This document shows, piece after piece, positions 11,856-20,517 of a DNA stretch of 22,153 nucleotides. The notes under the pieces are model-generated. The model was not told the origin of the DNA, ran no database searches, and saw only the letters and a list, made by a program, of their open reading frames with translations. How positions within the stretch are numbered: position 1 is the first letter of the stretch; each line of letters starts with the position of its first letter. Both the position numbers and the translations under genes were made by a program. The DNA is from Acidobacteriota bacterium (lineage in GTDB: Bacteria > Acidobacteriota > Blastocatellia > Pyrinomonadales > Pyrinomonadaceae), in contig JAEZIT010000090.1 in assembly GCA_023436495.1 (NCBI GenBank), positions 1 to 22,153 of the forward strand. The letters are read 5' to 3'.

Positions 11856-13742
11856 ATGAAAGACTTTCGCGACCTGATCGAATCTGACGGCGTCTTTATT
11901 TTTGATGGCGCCATGGGAACTCGCCTGTACGACAAAGGCGTTTATATAAACCGAAGCTACGACGAACTGAATCTTGTTTCGCCGGATCTGGTCCGGGAGG
12001 TCCACGCCGAGTACGTAAAAGCCGGTGCCGATATCATCGAGACCAACTCATTCGGCGCTTCGCGGCACAAGTTGCAGTCTTACGGCCTCGACAGCAGGCT
12101 TCGGGAGATCAACGTCGCAGCCGCGACCATCGCTCGCGAAGCCGCAGGCGATAAGGCATTCGTTGCCGGCGCGATCGGCCCGTTGGGGCTGCGCATCGAA
12201 CCTTTCGGCCCGACCTCGTTCGACGAAGCAAAGCAGCTTTTCAAAGAGCAGGCCGAGGCTCTGCTCGAAGGCGGAGTCGATCTTTTCGTCCTTGAGACCT
12301 TCTCCGAACTTCCCGTCATCGAACAGGCAATTCGCGCCGTTAAAGAGATCTGCGATCTGCCCATTATCGCTCAAATGACGATCCAGATAGACGGAAATAC
12401 GACCTTCGGCCATACTCCGGAAGCGTTTACGGCCGCTCTCGACGAATGGGGAGCGGATGTCATTGGCCTCAATTGCGGAATGGGCCCGAATCACATCCTG
12501 ACGGCCCTCGAAAAGATGCGTGCGGTAACAGCAAAACCGCTCTCGGCCCAGCCAAATGCCGGTTTGCCGCGCGATGTCCAGGGACGGCAGTTCTATATGG
12601 GCTCGCCCGAATATATGGCGACATTCGCACGTCGTTTTGTGCAGGCCGGTGCTCGGTTCGTCGGCGGTTGCTGCGGCACGACGCCGACCCATATCAAACT
12701 GATCGCTGACGGCATCCGTTCGATCAGCCCGCGTCAGGCCAGATCGTTCGGTTCCGGTGAACCGGTCCGGATCGTCGACCTAAAGCCGCCTGAGGTCACG
12801 GTCGTTCCGGCCGAAGACCGTTCCCGCTGGTCCCGAAAGATCGCGCGCGGCGAATTCGTCACCTCTGTCGAGGTGCTGCCGCCGAAAGGGTGTGATGCAG
12901 ACAAGACCCTGGAATCGATCAGCCTGCTGAAGAATGCGGGCGTCGATGCAGTCAACATTCCGGATGGCCCGCGCGCGCAAACGCGTATGTCTGCTCAGGC
13001 AACGGCACAACTCGTCGAACGCGATATCGGGATCGAAGCCGTCCTGCATTATTGCTGTCGTGACCGAAACCTGCTCGGAATGATGTCTGATTTGCTCGGC
13101 GCTGCGGCACTTGGGCTGCACAATCTGCTCATCATAACGGGCGATCCGCCAAAAATGGGCCCGTACCCGGATGCCACTGCTGTGTTCGATATCGATTCGA
13201 TCGGCCTGACGAACATGGTCAACAAGCTCAATCATGGCCTGGACCTCGGCAACAATCCGATCGGCCGGCCGACTGCGTTTTCCATCGGCGTCGGCGTAAA
13301 TCCGGGCTCGGTAAATATCGAAGAAGAGATCCGCCGTTTCGAATGGAAGGTCGAGGCCGGTGCCGAATACGCGATCACACAGCCCGTTTTCGACATCGAA
13401 CAGCTCCGCTCGTTCCTCGATCGTATCTCGCACGTCCGAATTCCCATCATCGCTGGGATATGGCCGCTTGTAAGCTATCGAAATGCCGAGTTTCTACATA
13501 ACGAAGTTCCGGGCGTAAATGTTACGAGGGAAATACTCGAACGTATGCGGATCGCGTCCGAGAAAGGCAAGGAAGAGGCCCGCGAAGAAGGTATCGCCAT
13601 CGCCCGCGAGTCGCTGGCCGAGGTTCGCGATGTCATCGCCGGCGTACAGGTTTCCGCACCGTTCGGCAACGTCAAATACGCGTTGCAGGTCTTCGACGTG
13701 CTCGAGCAATTAAAGCAGCGTCCGGAGCCGGCTGTGATCTAG
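11856..13742 (+). CDS. Bifunctional homocysteine S-methyltransferase / methylenetetrahydrofolate reductase
   Basis: A two-domain methionine-cycle enzyme of 628 residues resembling Bacillus YitJ. Residues about 1-290 are the homocysteine S-methyltransferase domain: FDGAMGTRLYDKG (16-28), ETNSFGASRHKL, GLNCG (204-208) and GGCCGT (270-275), giving zinc ligands Cys207, Cys272 and Cys273. Residues about 325-605 are the MTHFR (MetF) TIM barrel: VEVLPPKG (338-345), HYCCRDRN, IITGDPPK (426-433) and ITQPVFD (507-513). The cobalamin- and folate-binding modules of full MetH are absent from the polypeptide, so methyl transfer from methyl-THF would need a partner, or another methyl donor is used. No strong ribosome binding site is seen before the ATG. 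Confidence 0.92.
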   Translation: MKDFRDLIESDGVFIFDGAMGTRLYDKGVYINRSYDELNLVSPDLVREVHAEYVKAGADIIETNSFGASRHKLQSYGLDSRLREINVAAATIAREAAGDKAFVAGAIGPLGLRIEPFGPTSFDEAKQLFKEQAEALLEGGVDLFVLETFSELPVIEQAIRAVKEICDLPIIAQMTIQIDGNTTFGHTPEAFTAALDEWGADVIGLNCGMGPNHILTALEKMRAVTAKPLSAQPNAGLPRDVQGRQFYMGSPEYMATFARRFVQAGARFVGGCCGTTPTHIKLIADGIRSISPRQARSFGSGEPVRIVDLKPPEVTVVPAEDRSRWSRKIARGEFVTSVEVLPPKGCDADKTLESISLLKNAGVDAVNIPDGPRAQTRMSAQATAQLVERDIGIEAVLHYCCRDRNLLGMMSDLLGAAALGLHNLLIITGDPPKMGPYPDATAVFDIDSIGLTNMVNKLNHGLDLGNNPIGRPTAFSIGVGVNPGSVNIEEEIRRFEWKVEAGAEYAITQPVFDIEQLRSFLDRISHVRIPIIAGIWPLVSYRNAEFLHNEVPGVNVTREILERMRIASEKGKEEAREEGIAIARESLAEVRDVIAGVQVSAPFGNVKYALQVFDVLEQLKQRPEPAVI

Positions 13743-13838
13743 CTTTACCACACTGCGAATTCCTGCCGCGGCCAAAGGGTTTTGGACTTGCCACCGGCGA
13801 ACTCCGCATCTTCGCGTAAAACCAATTACGCAAAACAA

Positions 13839-13873
13839 GAAGGCCGCTCGAATTATCTAGCGAGCGGCCGTTC
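13839..13873. terminator. Bidirectional terminator between convergent genes
   Basis: GGCCGCTCG (13842-13850) and CGAGCGGCC (13861-13869) form a perfect 9-bp stem with a 10-nt loop, extended by GAA/TTC around one bulged G. On the plus strand TTCTTATTT follows; on the minus strand TTCTTGTTTTG follows. It lies between the methionine gene stop (13742) and the convergent CHRD gene stop (13890), so it can serve both. Confidence 0.85.
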
Positions 13874-13889
13874 TTATTTACGGTTGAAC

Positions 13890-15275
13890 TTATCGGACGT
13901 CGAAGGTATTCACCGGAAAATCGGCGCCGAGACCCCACTGTATCTGCTGCGTTTGCTGCGTAAGGCTGCTAAACATAAAGAAATTGCTCGGAGCACCTGC
14001 CGTTGCGCCGCTGCGATACACCGCAATGTCCGTTCTGGCATCGCCATCGTAATCGCCTTGCGCTGGCACGTCCGCGGTGCCGGAGCCGAACACGATCACC
14101 CTCGAAGTTCCAGTAGAACTCTGCAATATCCACCATTGCATCGGCGTGACAGCTCGTACAGCGGTAAAGTCAGCCTTCCCGTCGCCGTCATAGTCGCCCG
14201 GTACAATATAATCCGAGGTGAAATTGCCCCACGGCTGATATTGGATCGAAAGGTCGCTACTGCGGAGCACGATGAAATAATTGCTCGGCGTGGTACCGCC
14301 AAAGCGGTAAACCGCGATGTCGACCTTTCCGTCGCCGTCGTAATCGGCAGGTACGGGCGTATCACCATTGATAAAGTTTCCGCTCGTGTTCGTTGCTCCT
14401 ACTACACCAAACTGCACGACACGGTCCAGTCCATCGGAGCTTTTCCGTATCCACCAGAAGACCTGGCTGCCCGCTCCACCGGTGCGTCGGTAAACGGCCA
14501 TGTCGGTTTTCCCGTCACCGTCATAATCACGAGCGATCGCCTGATCGCCTCCAGCCCCGTAGCTGAAGGCTGCGGCAGTATTGTCGGAACTCCTCAATAT
14601 GAAAAACACGCTTTGAGCCCCCGGTACGACGTTATTCCGGTACAAAGCAAGATCGTCCTTACCGTCGCCGTCATAATCGCCCGGTGCCGGAAAATCCTGA
14701 TTAGCGTCGCCGAATGAGAGAACTTGGGTACCGCCGCCGCTTAATCGGTTCCAATAGGTGATCGGAGCCGCCGCGGGTGGCGCGATGTTGGGAAACCTCA
14801 ACACGCTCAGGTCCGTTCTGCCATCGCCATCGTAATCGAGCGGCCGTGCGGGCCCGAGCTGCCCGCGTATCTCACCGCCTGGAAAATTCGCGGTGTGCAC
14901 ATTTACATAGCCTTGGTGTGCGCGAAGCTGCGCGATCTGCGTCGGTGTTATATTCCGCGTGCCTGTGATCGTCCCCGAAGTGCCGCCGACGGCTCCGAAC
15001 CCGATAGCGACCGCCGCATTGGCACCGATCGGAGCCGGGGCATGTATATGTGAATCCGTCTGATTGCTTGAAAGTCCGTTAAAAACAACAATGAACGAGA
15101 TGGTTCCCGCCGACTCGTTCAAAAATATGCGTGCATAGCCGGTCGCGGTCGATCCGCTCGGCGGTACCTCCTGCACGCCCTGGAGATTAGCGGTAAAAGT
15201 CTCCGCGTGGATCACTGCCGAAAAAACACACAAAAATGCCGCGACAAAAAGAAGACTAATAGATCTCTTCACCAT
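13890..15275 (-). CDS. Secreted CHRD-domain protein with FG-GAP/VCBS-type calcium repeats
   Basis: A 461-residue exported protein. The signal peptide is residues 1-24 (MVKRSISLLFVAAFLCVFSA, cleavage near VIHA). Residues about 25-142 are a CHRD domain (ANLQGVQEVPPSGSTATG, ...HIHAPAPIGANAAVAIGF, VNVHTANFPGGEIRGQL). Six FG-GAP-like repeats follow, each with DYDGD-x-xxD (starting near residues 147, 200, 250, 311, 361 and 408), spaced about 50 residues as in beta-propeller blades that bind calcium. A strong GGAGGG lies just before the ATG at 15275. Such proteins are surface or extracellular; the ligand is unknown. The gene stands alone and ends at the shared terminator. Confidence 0.88.
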   Translation of the reverse strand: MVKRSISLLFVAAFLCVFSAVIHAETFTANLQGVQEVPPSGSTATGYARIFLNESAGTISFIVVFNGLSSNQTDSHIHAPAPIGANAAVAIGFGAVGGTSGTITGTRNITPTQIAQLRAHQGYVNVHTANFPGGEIRGQLGPARPLDYDGDGRTDLSVLRFPNIAPPAAAPITYWNRLSGGGTQVLSFGDANQDFPAPGDYDGDGKDDLALYRNNVVPGAQSVFFILRSSDNTAAAFSYGAGGDQAIARDYDGDGKTDMAVYRRTGGAGSQVFWWIRKSSDGLDRVVQFGVVGATNTSGNFINGDTPVPADYDGDGKVDIAVYRFGGTTPSNYFIVLRSSDLSIQYQPWGNFTSDYIVPGDYDGDGKADFTAVRAVTPMQWWILQSSTGTSRVIVFGSGTADVPAQGDYDGDARTDIAVYRSGATAGAPSNFFMFSSLTQQTQQIQWGLGADFPVNTFDVR

Positions 15276-15359
15276 CTTTCCCTCCGTTAGATATTTGGAC
15301 TGAACTAGATTAACGCTCAGGCTGATGGTAAAGTCAACGATTTTTTTCGTGAGCCAGTG

Positions 15360-15620
15360 TTATCCCGCCGGGATGGACGACAAAACACCTGGCTTAAGGC
15401 CTTTAGGGTTTATGTCCGGCGGTTTTACAAGTGTGAACCGGTGGTTATAATCGCCGTTCAGCTCCGGCGAGAGCCATTCGTATTTGACGACGGCGCCGTC
15501 GTCAATCTCGTAAACGCGTTCGATGCGGGTTTCCTCGTAAATGGTGGGTGTCTCGGACACGATCCGTCCGCGCTCGTCACGTGTAAGGATATCGACGTAT
15601 TCTTGAGCGGTGAGTTTCAT
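15360..15620 (-). CDS. Small uncharacterised soluble protein, 86 residues
   Basis: The frame runs from ATG at 15620 to a stop at 15360 and encodes a charged, Tyr-rich protein without a signal peptide or membrane segment (begins MKLTAQEYVDILTRDERGRI, with YEIDDGAVVKYEWLSPELNG in the middle). I do not recognise the family. Alternating charged and hydrophobic residues suggest a small beta-rich fold. It lies downstream of the hemerythrin terminator and upstream of the CHRD gene, with an 84-bp gap to the latter. It is probably a real gene by composition, but its function is unknown. Confidence 0.65.
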   Translation of the reverse strand: MKLTAQEYVDILTRDERGRIVSETPTIYEETRIERVYEIDDGAVVKYEWLSPELNGDYNHRFTLVKPPDINPKGLKPGVLSSIPAG

Positions 15621-15661
15621 GCCGGAGAGTATTTCACAGATCGGGGCTTCGCGCCAGAACC

Positions 15662-15707
15662 AAAAAAGGAAAGCGAAGACCGTGAACCCCCGCTTACGAT
15701 CTTCGCC
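15662..15707 (-). terminator. Rho-independent terminator of the hemerythrin gene
   Basis: GCGAAGA (15674-15680) and TCTTCGC (15701-15707) pair over 7 bp, extended by CGT/ACG after one mismatch. On the minus strand the stem is followed by the T-rich run TTTCCTTTTTTGG (15673-15661). The stem begins 28 nt beyond the hemerythrin stop codon at 15735. Confidence 0.8.
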
Positions 15708-15734
15708 CCTAAACGGCCGGAAGCTGCTTATGCA

Positions 15735-16190
15735 TCAGGCCGATGCTTTTTGAGACTTCTTGAACTTTGCCTTTTCCTTCTCCATCTCAGTGCCCATCTG
15801 CTGAAGGTCGTGTTCGCTGAACTGCTCTTTGACCATCTGGAACATTTCACCTTCTTCTTCTTGAACGTGGTGTGTTACGTTTTCCATCACGACCTTGAGT
15901 TTCGGATCGAATTTTTCGCTGTCCTCTACCAGCGAATCGAGCTCACGCAGAAATATCTTCACCTGGTGGTGCTCTTCGATGCCTTCAAGAACGATCTTTT
16001 TCAGCTCTTCGTCGCCTTTTTCCTTTAACTGCGGATAAAAAATCGCCTCTTCGATATGCGTGTGGACCTCAAGTTCTTCCTTGATCTGTTCGAACAGATC
16101 CCGGTGGTCGCCTTCCGGCGTTGCTTTTACTTTTTGAAATAACTTATCGACCCGATCATGGTCTTCTTTCAATAGATCTATCGCATTCAT
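15735..16190 (-). CDS. Hemerythrin-like (HHE) domain protein
   Basis: A 151-residue cytoplasmic four-helix protein with a diiron-type ligand set: His11 (LLKEDHDRVDKLF), His43/His45 and Glu47 (VHTHIEEAIFYP), His74/His75 (GIEEHHQVK), His107/His108 (NVTHHVQEEEGEMF) and Glu112. The HxxxE and HHE patterns identify the family, which binds O2 or NO or protects iron centres. The exact role cannot be read here. The C-terminal 30 residues are Lys-rich. GGAG lies 8 nt before the ATG. The gene has its own sigma-54-like promoter at 16238-16253 and its own terminator, so it is monocistronic. Confidence 0.9.
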   Translation of the reverse strand: MNAIDLLKEDHDRVDKLFQKVKATPEGDHRDLFEQIKEELEVHTHIEEAIFYPQLKEKGDEELKKIVLEGIEEHHQVKIFLRELDSLVEDSEKFDPKLKVVMENVTHHVQEEEGEMFQMVKEQFSEHDLQQMGTEMEKEKAKFKKSQKASA

Positions 16191-16237
16191 ACATTCACTC
16201 CTTTAGCGCAAAACAAATAACAGCCGCCATTGCCGAT

Positions 16238-16253
16238 TGCAAGCAATGTGCCA
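16238..16253 (-). promoter_or_regulatory. Sigma-54 (-24/-12) promoter of the hemerythrin gene
   Basis: Read on the minus strand, TGGCACATTGCTTGCA contains TGGCAC, a 5-bp spacer and TTGCA, matching the RpoN core TGGCAC-N5-TTGCW in full. GG (16252-16251) and GC (16240-16239) have the obligatory 12-bp periodicity. The expected start is near 16227, giving a leader of about 37 nt with a good ribosome binding site before the ATG at 16190. The enhancer-binding protein site was not identified. Confidence 0.65.
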
Positions 16254-16351
16254 TTTACCAAACGCCCTGTTTTACGATATAGCGAAACCGGAGCGCGAAT
16301 AAACTGTATTGGGTTAGAACACCTTAGGGTTTTCTGGATTACGTTGCCAGG

Positions 16352-17314
16352 CTACGGTTTTAATACAAGCTTTCCGAAAGCCTTGTTTTCGATGATATCG
16401 TGGTGAGCACGTGATGCGTCCGCAAGCGGGTAAATTTTTCTGACGACGGGTTTCAGAAAGCCCTCGCGAAGCCCATCGTAGATCGCTTCGTGAATTTCGC
16501 GCAGCGCGGCAACCGGAGCGTTAAACAGCGACATGCCGTAAATCGTCGCGTCCTTTGTCATCGCGAGGCGCGGCGTAAATTCGAGACTGCCGCGATTGCC
16601 GATGACGACTATCCGCCCAAACATTGCCAGCGCCTCGAAATCATTCTCCAGATTTTCGTTCGCGAGCATTTCGATAATGATATCGACGCCTTTATCGCCG
16701 GACTGTTCTCGGATCTCGCCCAGATAGCCGTCGGCCGAATGATCGAAAACGGCGTCGGCGCCCTGATCCAGCACGAGCTGCTTCCCTTCCGCCGAACTCG
16801 CCGTGCCGAACACCGTCAAGCCCGCGTTCTTTGCCCACTGTACTGCCGCTATTCCTACGCCGCCGGACGCGCCGTGTATAAGTACCGTTTCGCCCTCTTG
16901 GGCCTGCGCTTTCTGGAACAGGCCGCGATAACTTGTGGCATACGGGGTCCAAACACCTGCGCCTTCTTCAAACGAGACATTCTCAGGCAGACGCCCGACC
17001 ATCATCTCGTCACAGAGTGCAAATTCCGCGTATGTACCTGTAACCGAACGTGCGGTGAAGACGCGGTCGCCTGCCTTGATGTTCATTACGTCGGCGCCTA
17101 CGGCTTCGACGATGCCGGCTCCATCGTTGCCAGGCGTGTACGGGAGCTTCGGCGCGTGTGCGTGCTTGCCCGAGCGAAGGTAAGTATCAACGGGATTTAC
17201 GCCCGCGGCCTCGATTCGGACAAGGACCTGAGTGCCTGACGGCTCGGGTACCGGGACGTCCGTGATCTGCAATACTTCGGGTGCGCCGTACTCCGTGACA
17301 ACGATTGATTTCAT
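16352..17314 (-). CDS. Zinc-independent quinone oxidoreductase (zeta-crystallin type MDR)
   Basis: A 320-residue NAD(P)H-dependent reductase of the medium-chain dehydrogenase superfamily. I use the ATG at 17314 (MKSIVVTEYGAPEVLQI), because the family N-terminus begins there and GAGGG sits about 8 nt upstream; a frame starting at 17350 adds 12 atypical residues. Features: AAGVNPVDTYLRSG, PYTPGNDGAGIVEAVG, the nucleotide-binding HGASGGVGIAAVQWAK (Gly-rich loop about 148-154), IGNRGSLEF, and C-terminal KAFGKLVLKP. The Cys/His ligands of zinc-containing members are absent, which fits quinone reductases. It lies 69 nt after the GyrI-like gene on the same strand and may be co-transcribed. Substrate unknown. 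Confidence 0.9.
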   Translation of the reverse strand: MKSIVVTEYGAPEVLQITDVPVPEPSGTQVLVRIEAAGVNPVDTYLRSGKHAHAPKLPYTPGNDGAGIVEAVGADVMNIKAGDRVFTARSVTGTYAEFALCDEMMVGRLPENVSFEEGAGVWTPYATSYRGLFQKAQAQEGETVLIHGASGGVGIAAVQWAKNAGLTVFGTASSAEGKQLVLDQGADAVFDHSADGYLGEIREQSGDKGVDIIIEMLANENLENDFEALAMFGRIVVIGNRGSLEFTPRLAMTKDATIYGMSLFNAPVAALREIHEAIYDGLREGFLKPVVRKIYPLADASRAHHDIIENKAFGKLVLKP

Positions 17315-17383
17315 TATATTTGCCCTCTGCTTGATTTGAGGATAAACCATTCGAGAACAATTGAAAAATGAGAGAATAGCGGG

Positions 17384-17872
17384 CTAGGCATGCGTTCGGA
17401 CGGGCACCCATATCTCTTCTTCGGAATTCGGATCGAACGCGTCATAGCCGGCGCCGAGGACCTCAAAATGCGAACGGGCGTCGAGCTCGAATCCCGACGC
17501 AGGCAGCCATTCTCGAAATATGAAATTCCACATAGGAGCGAAATCCCGCGGCAGGCCCTTGTAGGCAAATACGGCATATTTTCCGGCCGCGATCAAACCG
17601 CGTTCCATTCCGTCAGGGATCTCCGAATCAGGGCTGACAGCGACCGCTGCCCATTTTTCAAATTCAGTTAAAGGTGTGAAGGTGCTCAGATCAAGAATGC
17701 CGCCGTAATCCTGAATTGAATAGAGATTAACATCCGCGCGCGCCGCTATCTCGCCAACGCGCGGCCGAAAAGCCCGCCACAGTGCGCTCGTCTTGTCCTC
17801 TGCAAGCGACATTCGCTGCCGCATGCCGGCCAGAAACCGTTCGGGGATCTCGAGAATGTCGGGCTGAGCCAT
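17384..17872 (-). CDS. GyrI-like / AraC-effector-binding domain protein
   Basis: A 162-residue stand-alone small-molecule-binding-type domain. The N-terminal LEIPERFLAGMRQRMSLAEDKTSALWRAF, the central KYAVFAYKGLPRDFAPMWNFIFREWLPASG and the C-terminal HFEVLGAGYDAFDPNSEEEIWVPV are typical of the GyrI/SOUL-like effector-binding fold, in which EEIWVPV is the closing strand. There is no DNA-binding domain, so it is not a regulator by itself; such proteins sequester or hydrolyse ligands or act as partners. It begins 12 nt after the glmS stop with no clear ribosome binding site, suggesting co-expression with glmS. Function is not assigned. Confidence 0.78.
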   Translation of the reverse strand: MAQPDILEIPERFLAGMRQRMSLAEDKTSALWRAFRPRVGEIAARADVNLYSIQDYGGILDLSTFTPLTEFEKWAAVAVSPDSEIPDGMERGLIAAGKYAVFAYKGLPRDFAPMWNFIFREWLPASGFELDARSHFEVLGAGYDAFDPNSEEEIWVPVRTHA

Positions 17873-17884
17873 TGTGATATTGCG

Positions 17885-19747
<1,863 letters not shown>

Positions 19748-19761
19748 ACTTTGCTAAGATA

Positions 19762-19938
19762 TCAGAGCGATTTGGCACGCTTCAGCCACAGCCGCGCGAT
19801 CAGCACGCCAATGACCGCGACGAAGAATTGAACCGGTTCGAAAATACCTTCATTGAAATAGATCTCGATACCGCGGACCAGCGCCAAGAGCCCGAACAAC
19901 CCGCAGACGGCAGCCAAAAAATAAAAAATAGCTTTCAT
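19762..19938 (-). CDS. 58-residue two-helix membrane protein upstream of glmS
   Basis: The frame runs from ATG (19936-19938) to TGA (19762-19764) and ends 14 bp before the glmS start. The product has two hydrophobic segments: residues about 3-21 (AIFYFLAAVCGLFGLLALV) and about 34-52 (PVQFFVAVIGVLIARLWL). A short charged loop (RGIEIYFNEG) lies between them and a basic tail (KRAKSL) follows. I do not recognise the family. The ribosome binding site is poor. Composition and position between genes on the same strand support a real gene. Confidence 0.68.
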   Translation of the reverse strand: MKAIFYFLAAVCGLFGLLALVRGIEIYFNEGIFEPVQFFVAVIGVLIARLWLKRAKSL

Positions 19939-19959
19939 GTAATTTTAATCAATTATTGG

Positions 19960-19974
19960 TCCGGTGACACCGGA
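19960..19974. promoter_or_regulatory. 15-bp perfect palindrome upstream of the small gene and glmS
   Basis: TCCGGTG-A-CACCGGA is a perfect odd-centred palindrome, 21 bp before the ATG at 19938 and in the 82-bp gap after the 113-residue gene. With one central base it cannot form a normal hairpin of full length, so an operator is more likely than a terminator. No regulator is known. Confidence 0.4.
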
Positions 19975-20020
19975 ATATTCTAGCATGAACGATCAAGATA
20001 CGTTATGGCAAGATTAACAA

Positions 20021-20362
20021 TTAGTGATGCCCGGCTGAATGGTACAGTTCGTGAACGACAACAAGGACCGATTCCTCCTTCGACGCCTCAAGAGCCGCAG
20101 CCCGCAGTTCATCCGTGTATTTCGCGATCGCTTCAAAGTTCGCCTCGAACTCGAACGGCGTATCTGCGTATACAAGATTCACGCGGTCGGTGTCGGTCTC
20201 GCCATCCGAACCGGTGTAGAGTCCCTTGATATTCTTGATCACGGTACAGCCGCCGAACGTCTCTAGAAACTCCTTCTCAAACGCCCGCTGCAGCCGCGCA
20301 TATGCCGAATCACCGCGCTCCGGCAGGTAAATTTCAATTCTCGCTCTTTTTGATAGCGGCAA
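20021..20362 (-). CDS. Conserved-looking 113-residue protein of unknown function, TTG start
   Basis: The start is a TTG at 20360-20362, supported by AAGGAGAG (20375-20368) about 5 nt before it; no ATG fits. The product has no signal peptide. It reads as an alpha-beta protein: RIEIYLPERGDSAYARLQRAFEKEFLETFGG, then TVIKNIKGLYTG, and VLVVVHELYHSAGHH at the end. The HELYH string recalls an HExxH-like cluster, but the spacing does not make a zincin motif. I do not recognise the family. It overlaps the preceding 42-codon frame by 29 nt, implying translational coupling. Confidence 0.68.
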   Translation of the reverse strand: MPLSKRARIEIYLPERGDSAYARLQRAFEKEFLETFGGCTVIKNIKGLYTGSDGETDTDRVNLVYADTPFEFEANFEAIAKYTDELRAAALEASKEESVLVVVHELYHSAGHH

Positions 20363-20462
20363 CGAATCTCTCCTTCCTTTCCGAAAAGCTCTTCATCCTT
20401 CGAAGTGCCTCTTCGCTCGTGATAGGCTCCGGCGCCTCTTTTGTTCTGTCTTTCTTCGACAT
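20334..20462 (-). CDS. Small 42-residue charged protein between glmU and the 113-residue gene
   Basis: The frame from ATG at 20462 (MSKKDRTKEAPEPITSEEAL...) to a stop at 20334 encodes 42 hydrophilic, probably helical residues. The frame is open further upstream to 20552, but that part overlaps the end of glmU, so the internal ATG is preferred; its ribosome binding site is weak. The 29-nt overlap with the next gene and the 55-bp gap to the glmU stop are consistent with a small cistron in the glm cluster. It could also be a non-coding leader. Confidence 0.48.
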   Translation of the reverse strand: MSKKDRTKEAPEPITSEEALRRMKSFSERKERFVAAIKKSEN

Positions 20463-20517
20463 AGATTTGATCGCCCGATTCTCGGTTTCAGTCACTCCAA
20501 ACTTATCTAGCGGGTAA

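Noticed and set aside
13782..14717. 311-codon plus-strand frame opposite the CHRD/FG-GAP gene
   Set aside because: Its periodic pattern (IARYN, VIIARCR) mirrors the antisense of the calcium repeats; the opposite strand has signal peptide and domains.
19748..19761. glmS ribozyme upstream of glmS
   Set aside because: Only 14 bp separate glmS from the preceding gene, and no ribozyme core sequence is seen.
20021..20362. HELYH near the C-terminus of the 113-residue protein as a zinc protease motif
   Set aside because: The zincin pattern needs HExxH; HELYH fits five letters, but the protein is far too short, lacks a third ligand helix and ends ten residues later.
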